Shown: positions 58,990-64,000 of the stretch, one piece after another
How the letters are laid out: the number at the start of each line of letters is the position of its first letter
Numbering within the stretch: the first letter of the stretch is position 1
From: Thinopyrum elongatum
Lineage: Eukaryota; Streptophyta; Magnoliopsida; Poales; Poaceae
Length of the DNA stretch: 64,000 bases
Direction of reading: 5' to 3'
NCBI GenBank assembly: GCA_011799875.1
Contig: CM022303.1
Span: 188,963,700 to 189,027,699 of the forward strand
The notes under the pieces: generated by a model
What the model saw: the letters and a program-made list of their open reading frames with translations, nothing else
Told to the model about the DNA's origin: nothing
Databases searched by the model: none
Position numbers and translations under genes: made by a program

Positions 58990-61900
58990 CCAAAAACATT
59001 TTTCATTTTTTGAATGCCAAAAACACGTGTTTTTCGTGAAGCGGCTACAAAGAGGGACATTCCAAACGGCGCCATTCCATGTTTATCTCAAAGTAGACCC
59101 TATTCTACGGACGGTCGCCAAAAATCATGCATTTCTGACCCTCGTAGCTACTCCCGGCCATTCAGACAACCATCGGCCGATTCAGGTGGAACCGGTTGGA
59201 ATTTGAACTGCGGGTCCTCCATAGCTTGCCCATTATTTTTGCCAAAAATCATTTTTAGCTTCACAGGTAGGCATTTCATCATAGAATCACCAACAGATAT
59301 GCATGATCAAACCCCTAGCCACGGACGGCCGACGCGACAAGTTAGACCGGTTTTTGAAAACACCGTAAAAAATTAAAAAAAAATCAAAAAAATGGGAGAC
59401 CTCCGCGTCACATCATCAAATGTGGCCTACCAACTAGTAAAATTATTAAACTTGGAATACCGATGTTTTCTTGAAAAAGTGTTCTCAAAAACGACCTACC
59501 ATGAACGAAGATTCGTGGCTTTCAAGCCAAACGAGCAATGATATGGCCACATTCGTTGAATAGTTTGTGATAATATGCCCAAATTTGGCACATGCCTCCA
59601 TCTTGTGATGGCAAACAATGTTGCCAAAGAGAGGTTCCAACTTGTTTCACAAAAAAAACCATTTTTAATTTTTTGAATGCCAAAAACACGTGTTTTTCGT
59701 GAAGCGGCTACAAAGAGGGACATTCCAAATGGTGCCATTTCATGTTTATCTCAAAGTAGACCCTATTCTACGGATGGTCGCCAAAAATCATGCATTTCCG
59801 ACCCTCGTAGCTACTCCCGGCCATTCAGACAACCATCGGCCGATTCAGCTGGAACCGGTTGGAATTTGAACTGCGGGTACTCCATAGCTTGCCCGTTATT
59901 TTTGCTAAAAATCATTTTTAGCTTCACAGGTAGGCATTTCATCATAGAATCACCAACAGATATGCATGATCAAACCCCTAGCCACGGACGGCCGACGCGA
60001 CAAGTTAGACCGGTTTTTGAAAACACCCTAAAAAATTCAAAAAAATGGGAGACCTCCGCGTCACATCATCAAATGTGACCTACCAACTAGTAAAAATATT
60101 AAACTTGGAATACCAATGTTTTCTTGAAAAAGTGTTCTCAAAAACGACCTACCATGAACGAAGATTCATGGCTTTCAAGCCAAACGAGCAATGATATGGC
60201 CACATTCGTTGAATAGTTTGTGATAATATGCCCAAATTTGGCACATGCCTCCATCTTGTGATGGCAAACAATGTTTCCAAAGAGAGGTTCCAAATTGTTT
60301 CACAAAAAAAACCATTTTTCATTTTTTGAATGCCAAAAACACGTGTTTTTCGTGAAGCGGCTACAAAGAGGGACATTCCAAACGGCGCCATTCCATGTTT
60401 ATCTCAAAGTAGACCCTATTCTACGGACGGTCGCCAAAAATCATGCATTTCCGACCCTCGTAGCTACTCCCGGCCATTCAGACAACCATCGGCCGATTCA
60501 GCTGGAACCGGGTCGAATTTGAACTGCGGGTCCTCCATAGCTTGCCCGTTATTTTTGCTAAAAATCATTTTTAGCTTCACAGGTAGGCATTTCATCATAG
60601 AATCACCAACAGATATGCATGATCAAACCCCTAGCCACGGACGACCGACGCGACAAGTTAGACCGGTTTTTGAAAACACCGTAAAAAATTCAAAAAAATA
60701 GGAGACCTCCGCGTCACATCATCAAATGTGGCATACCAACTAGTAAAAATATTAAACTTGGAATACCGATGTTTTTTTGAAAAAGTGTTCTCAAAAACGA
60801 CCTACCATGAACGAAGATTCATGGCTTTCAAGCCAAACGAGCAATGATATGGCCACATTCGTTGAATAGTTTGTGATAATATGCCCAAATTTGGCACATG
60901 CCTCCATCTTGTGATGGCAAACAATGTTGCCAAAGAGAGGTTCCAACTTGTTTCACAAAAAAAACATTTTTCATTTTTTGAATGCCAAAAACACGTGTTT
61001 TTCGTGAAGCGGCTACAAAGAGGGACATTCCAAACGGCGCCATTCCATGTTTATCTCAAAGTAGACCCTATTCTACGGACGGTCGCCAAAAATCATGCAT
61101 TGCCGACCCTCGTAGCTACTCCCGGCCATTCAGACAACCATCGGCCGATTCAGCTGGAACTGGTTGGAATTTGAACTGCGGGTCCTCCATAGCTTGCCCG
61201 TTATTTTTGCTAAAAATCATTTTTAGCTTCACAGGTAGGCATTCCATCATAGAATCACCAACAGATATGCATGATCAAACCCCTAGCCATGGACGGCCGA
61301 CGCGACAAGTTAGACCGGTTTTTGAAAACACCGTAAAAAATTCAAAAAAATGGGAGACCTCCGCGTCACATCATCAAATGTGGCCTACCAACTAGTAAAA
61401 ATATTAAACTTGGAATACCGATGTTTTCTTGAAAAAGTGTTCTCAAAAACGACCTACCATGAACGAAGATTCATGGCTTTCAAGCCAAACGAGCAATGAT
61501 ATGGCCACATTCGTTGAATAATTTGTGATAATATGCCCAAATTTGGCACATGCCTCCATCTTGTGATGGCAAACAATGTTGCCAAAGAGAGGTTCCAACT
61601 TGTTTCACAAAAAAAACCATTTTTCATTTTTTGAATGCCAAAAACACGTGTTTTTCGTGAAGCGGCTACAAAGAGGGACATTCCAAACGGCGCCATTCCT
61701 TGTTTATCTCAAAGTAGACCCTATTCTACAGACGGTCGCCAAAAATCATGCATTTCCGACCCTCGTAGCTACTCCCGGCCATTCAGATAACCATCGGCCG
61801 ATTCAGCTGAACCGGTTGGAATTTGAACTGCGGGTCCTCCATAGCTTGCCCGTTATTTTTGCTAAAAATCATTTTTAGATTCACAGTTAGGCATTTCATC

Positions 61901-62084
61901 ATAGAATCACCAACAGATATGCATGATCAAACCCCTAGCCACGGACGGCCGACGCGATAAGTTAGACCGGTTTTTGAAAACACCGTAAAAAATTCAAAAA
62001 AATGAGAGACCTCCACGTCACATCATCAAATGTGGCCTACCAACTAGTAAAAATATTAAACTTGGAATACCGATGTTTTCTTGA
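58990..62084 (+). repeat. tandem array of about 653-bp units (4.7 copies)
   Basis: The phrase AAACACGTGTTTTTCGTGAAG recurs with ACACG starting at 59023, 59686, 60339, 60991 and 61644, periods of 663, 653, 652 and 653. Units are near identical. The array begins at CAAAAACATTTTTCATTTTT and ends inside a unit at GATGTTTTCTTGA. Each unit contains an open frame of about 120-137 codons on plus (MPKTRVFREAATKR) and 80 codons on minus. They are repeated only because the units are, and I see no domain. The array lies between the TNP2 leader and the plus-strand leader at 62340. Confidence 0.93.
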
Positions 62085-62339
62085 GCTATTCGGTATGATT
62101 TTAACCATTATTTGTACAAAGTTTACAAAAAAACCCCTAAAATTTTCTGCCTCAAAACCCAAAAGAATTTCCCTCCCACCCCAAAAATTTTCCCTCCACT
62201 CTCCCAAAATTTCCCTCCCTCTCCCAAAATTTCCCTCCAACCCCTCTCCCACTAACAGGCGGGACCCACCACCCCCTCTCCCACTAACCCGCAGGATCCC
62301 CTCCCCTCCCTCCCAAAATTTCTCCATTCCGCTCCCCTC

Positions 62340-63825
62340 CCCTCCTTCCCACGACCGTGCCGCTCCTCGCCGCACCGCCACTCCGCGCCGCCCCGTCCCT
62401 CCCCTGCTCCTCGCCGCACCACCACTCCGCACCGCCACTCCTCCCCACTCCCCGACGACGGCACCATCGACGACATCGCCCGCCTCGTAACCCTAGGCCA
62501 CAACGACGGCGACCACATCGACGACGACCACCGCTGCGTCATCGACGACGGCGGCCACATCTACCGCTGCATCATCTACTAGGTACTTCTCCCCTCGCTC
62601 CATCTCCCCTCGATCTTCTAGGGTTAGGGTAGATTTTCTAGGGTTCGGTAGATCCCCGTCATGGGTTCTTCTAGGGTTCATGGGGATGGATCGATGGGGA
62701 TAGGGATGGTTCGGTAGATCCATGGGGTTAGGGTTCATCTGGTACACGTTGCTCTCTGGTTCATGGGGTTCATGGGGAAGGATTGATGGTGATTCATGGT
62801 TCATGGGGTTAGGGTTAGGATTCTTGTTGTTGCTGCTCATGGCTAAACTATTGATGGGGTTAGGGTTCTTGTTGCACGCCATGGGTTAGGGTTCATGTTG
62901 TTGCTGCTCATGTTGTACATGGAGTAGAAGTTGTTGTGGCTGCTCATGTTGTTATTGCCTACTCAAATCTGTTAATGCCTTGTTATCTTACTACAAGAAG
63001 TTGTTGTGGCTGCTCATGTTGTAGATAGAGTAGTAGCAAATTGGGCTGAATTGGCACAACAGTTGCTCTATCTACTCAAATCTGTTAGGCACATATCATG
63101 TTGTGGCTGCTCATGCTAATATGGTCCATTGTAGATAGAATGTGCATAACAAGGCATGCCCTGTTTTGCCTTGTTATTTCACAAAGTCTGAAACTGTCAG
63201 CATAACTTGTCATTTTGCATTGATGCTATCATCATATCTGCCATGAACATATTTGCCATGAACAACTCCTGTTGCATGTAGTTTGCTAGCTCTAAACATT
63301 GCATCATGAATCTGTTTTCTGCCATGAACTGTGTTTTTCACTAAGTCTGGAAATCTGTATCACTTATCAGTTATCCATGCTGTTTTCCTAATGATATAAG
63401 AAGTTTTAGAAATAGTTCAGTAAGCCTGTTTTGTAGTCAATGTTATCTACTATCATTCCATGTCATTTGTTTCCTTGTTTGAGTTCTTCATCATAATTAA
63501 ATGTTGCATCTAAATTGCCATGTTGATGTAGTGAAGATATTAAGAGATGCTTCATATCTTTCCAGTGTACATGCATGCTTGTTTAGTGCACTTACATGTT
63601 TGCTTAATTAATAACACTACATCACTACATTGTTGATCCATCAAGTTTGCTTCACCTGTATTCCATGTATGTGCATGCTGGTCCAAATGCTTTCCTTTAT
63701 TGATACAAGTGCATCATTTTACTTTATCCCTGTTGTATCTAATTGTTGTTTATTCTTTTTTGCAAGCACCACCTGAAGATCATCCATGGCAAGGATGAAA
63801 AGGTCAAATAATCGGCCAACCGTTG
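62340..63825 (+). CDS. possible divergent CACTA gene, 5' part only
   Basis: A GC-rich exon-like leader (about 62340-62581) ends at a donor-like CTACTAG/GTACTTCT. An AT-rich intron-like stretch follows with CTAGGGTT words and TGCTCATGTTGT repeats. An acceptor-like TTTTTTGCAAG ends at about 63766. The next ATG at 63786 opens MARMKRSNNRPTV to a donor GTATGC at 63826. The rest is outside the window. Only 13 codons are seen, so this is a weak call based on exon-like signals and on the common presence of a second gene in CACTA elements. Confidence 0.3.
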
Positions 63826-64000
63826 GTATGCAGCTTGCTCCTTGTGGTTATACTGTCAGTTTTATAAAATATGTGTCTTAATATGATAAGTGAAATGTAT
63901 TGCTGCAATCTGAATAAGCTGTCTTAATTGTGCAACTAGGATTAAGTGTTTGCTGTCTTAATTGTGAATAATCTGAATAAGCCATCTTAATTGTGAATAA
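63826..64000. other. probable intron or non-coding sequence at window edge
   Basis: AT-rich text with three near repeats of CTGTCTTAATTGTG / CATCTTAATTGTGAATAA. No coding signal is seen. Confidence 0.35.

Larger units (their letters stand above)
51584..64000 (-). mobile_element. CACTA (En/Spm-type) transposon, one end outside the window
   Basis: The terminus CACTACAAGAAATATGC starts at 51584. It is followed within 280 bp by many ATGACC / GGTCAT subterminal repeats, as in CACTA elements. Contents in minus orientation are a TNP2 transposase gene and a 3'-5' exonuclease-like gene. A large tandem array and the start of a possible plus-strand gene lie further right. The other terminus is not in the window, so the element exceeds 12.4 kb. 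The three bases before the terminus (51581-51583, CGC) would be the target duplication. I extend the call to the window edge by inference. Confidence 0.8.

Noticed and set aside
59014..61878. Five similar ORFs (MPKTRVFREAATKR...) resembling a tandem gene family
   Set aside because: They are simply the same frame in each unit of the 653-bp tandem array, with an equally repeated minus-strand frame; no domain.
62989..63003. ACTACAAGAAG as the second CACTA terminus
   Set aside because: It is in the same orientation as the left terminus, lacks the full CACTACAAGAAA form and has no subterminal ATGACC repeats beside it.

Overview
This window is plant nuclear DNA, almost certainly from a Triticeae grass (wheat, Aegilops or a close relative). 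I infer this from several hallmark repeats: four Angela/WIS/BARE1-type copia LTRs of about 1.75 kb with the typical start (TG..GGAAATATGCCC) and end (TTTCCCAACA), an Au SINE, a Stowaway MITE, a CACTA element with a TNP2 transposase, and long foldback MITEs. I found no convincing ordinary host gene. Every long, domain-bearing ORF lies inside a transposable element, and most are broken.

Layout. 1-16028 is a nested stack of Angela-type copia elements. Plus-strand element A (internal part plus 3' LTR) sits in minus-strand element B, which in turn sits in the gag of minus-strand element C. 16029-37961 is a low-copy, small-transposon zone. It holds a 1.25 kb near-perfect palindrome with a MITE at its centre, a Stowaway MITE, a 4.3 kb Mutator-type element with exact 9-bp target duplications that carries a broken eight-exon plant-mobile-domain (PMD) gene, a 421-bp internally deleted relative of it with its own exact 9-bp duplication, a GC-rich long-TIR element, an Au SINE, a 0.95 kb foldback, a LINE endonuclease fragment and much AT-rich degenerate repeat.

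37962-51583 is a second nest. Angela element D is interrupted in gag by LTR element E (gag but no protease, integrase or RT, followed by a second long ORF of the putative plant transposon protein type). That second ORF is interrupted by an LTR starting TGTAACACCCC (element F). 51584-64000 is a CACTA element cut off by the window edge. It carries, on the minus strand, a broken TNP2 transposase gene and a structurally intact two-exon WRN/RNase D-like 3'-5' exonuclease gene. It also has a tandem array of about 653-bp units and the probable start of a divergent plus-strand gene.

The observations I rate highest are: (1) the ends of the PMD element and of its short relative are built of dyads TACCGCC-N9-GGCGGTA whose 9-nt spacer varies in sequence but never in length, mostly set in pairs exactly 36 bp apart; (2) the exonuclease gene keeps all expected catalytic residues and clean splice sites beside a dead transposase; (3) arrays of short dyads CGGT-N3-ACCG stand just upstream of TATA boxes in element E, once in the LTR and again before the second ORF; (4) the palindrome centred on a MITE. 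Family names, exon models and insertion order come from reading the sequence and from known family traits. No database search or alignment program was run.
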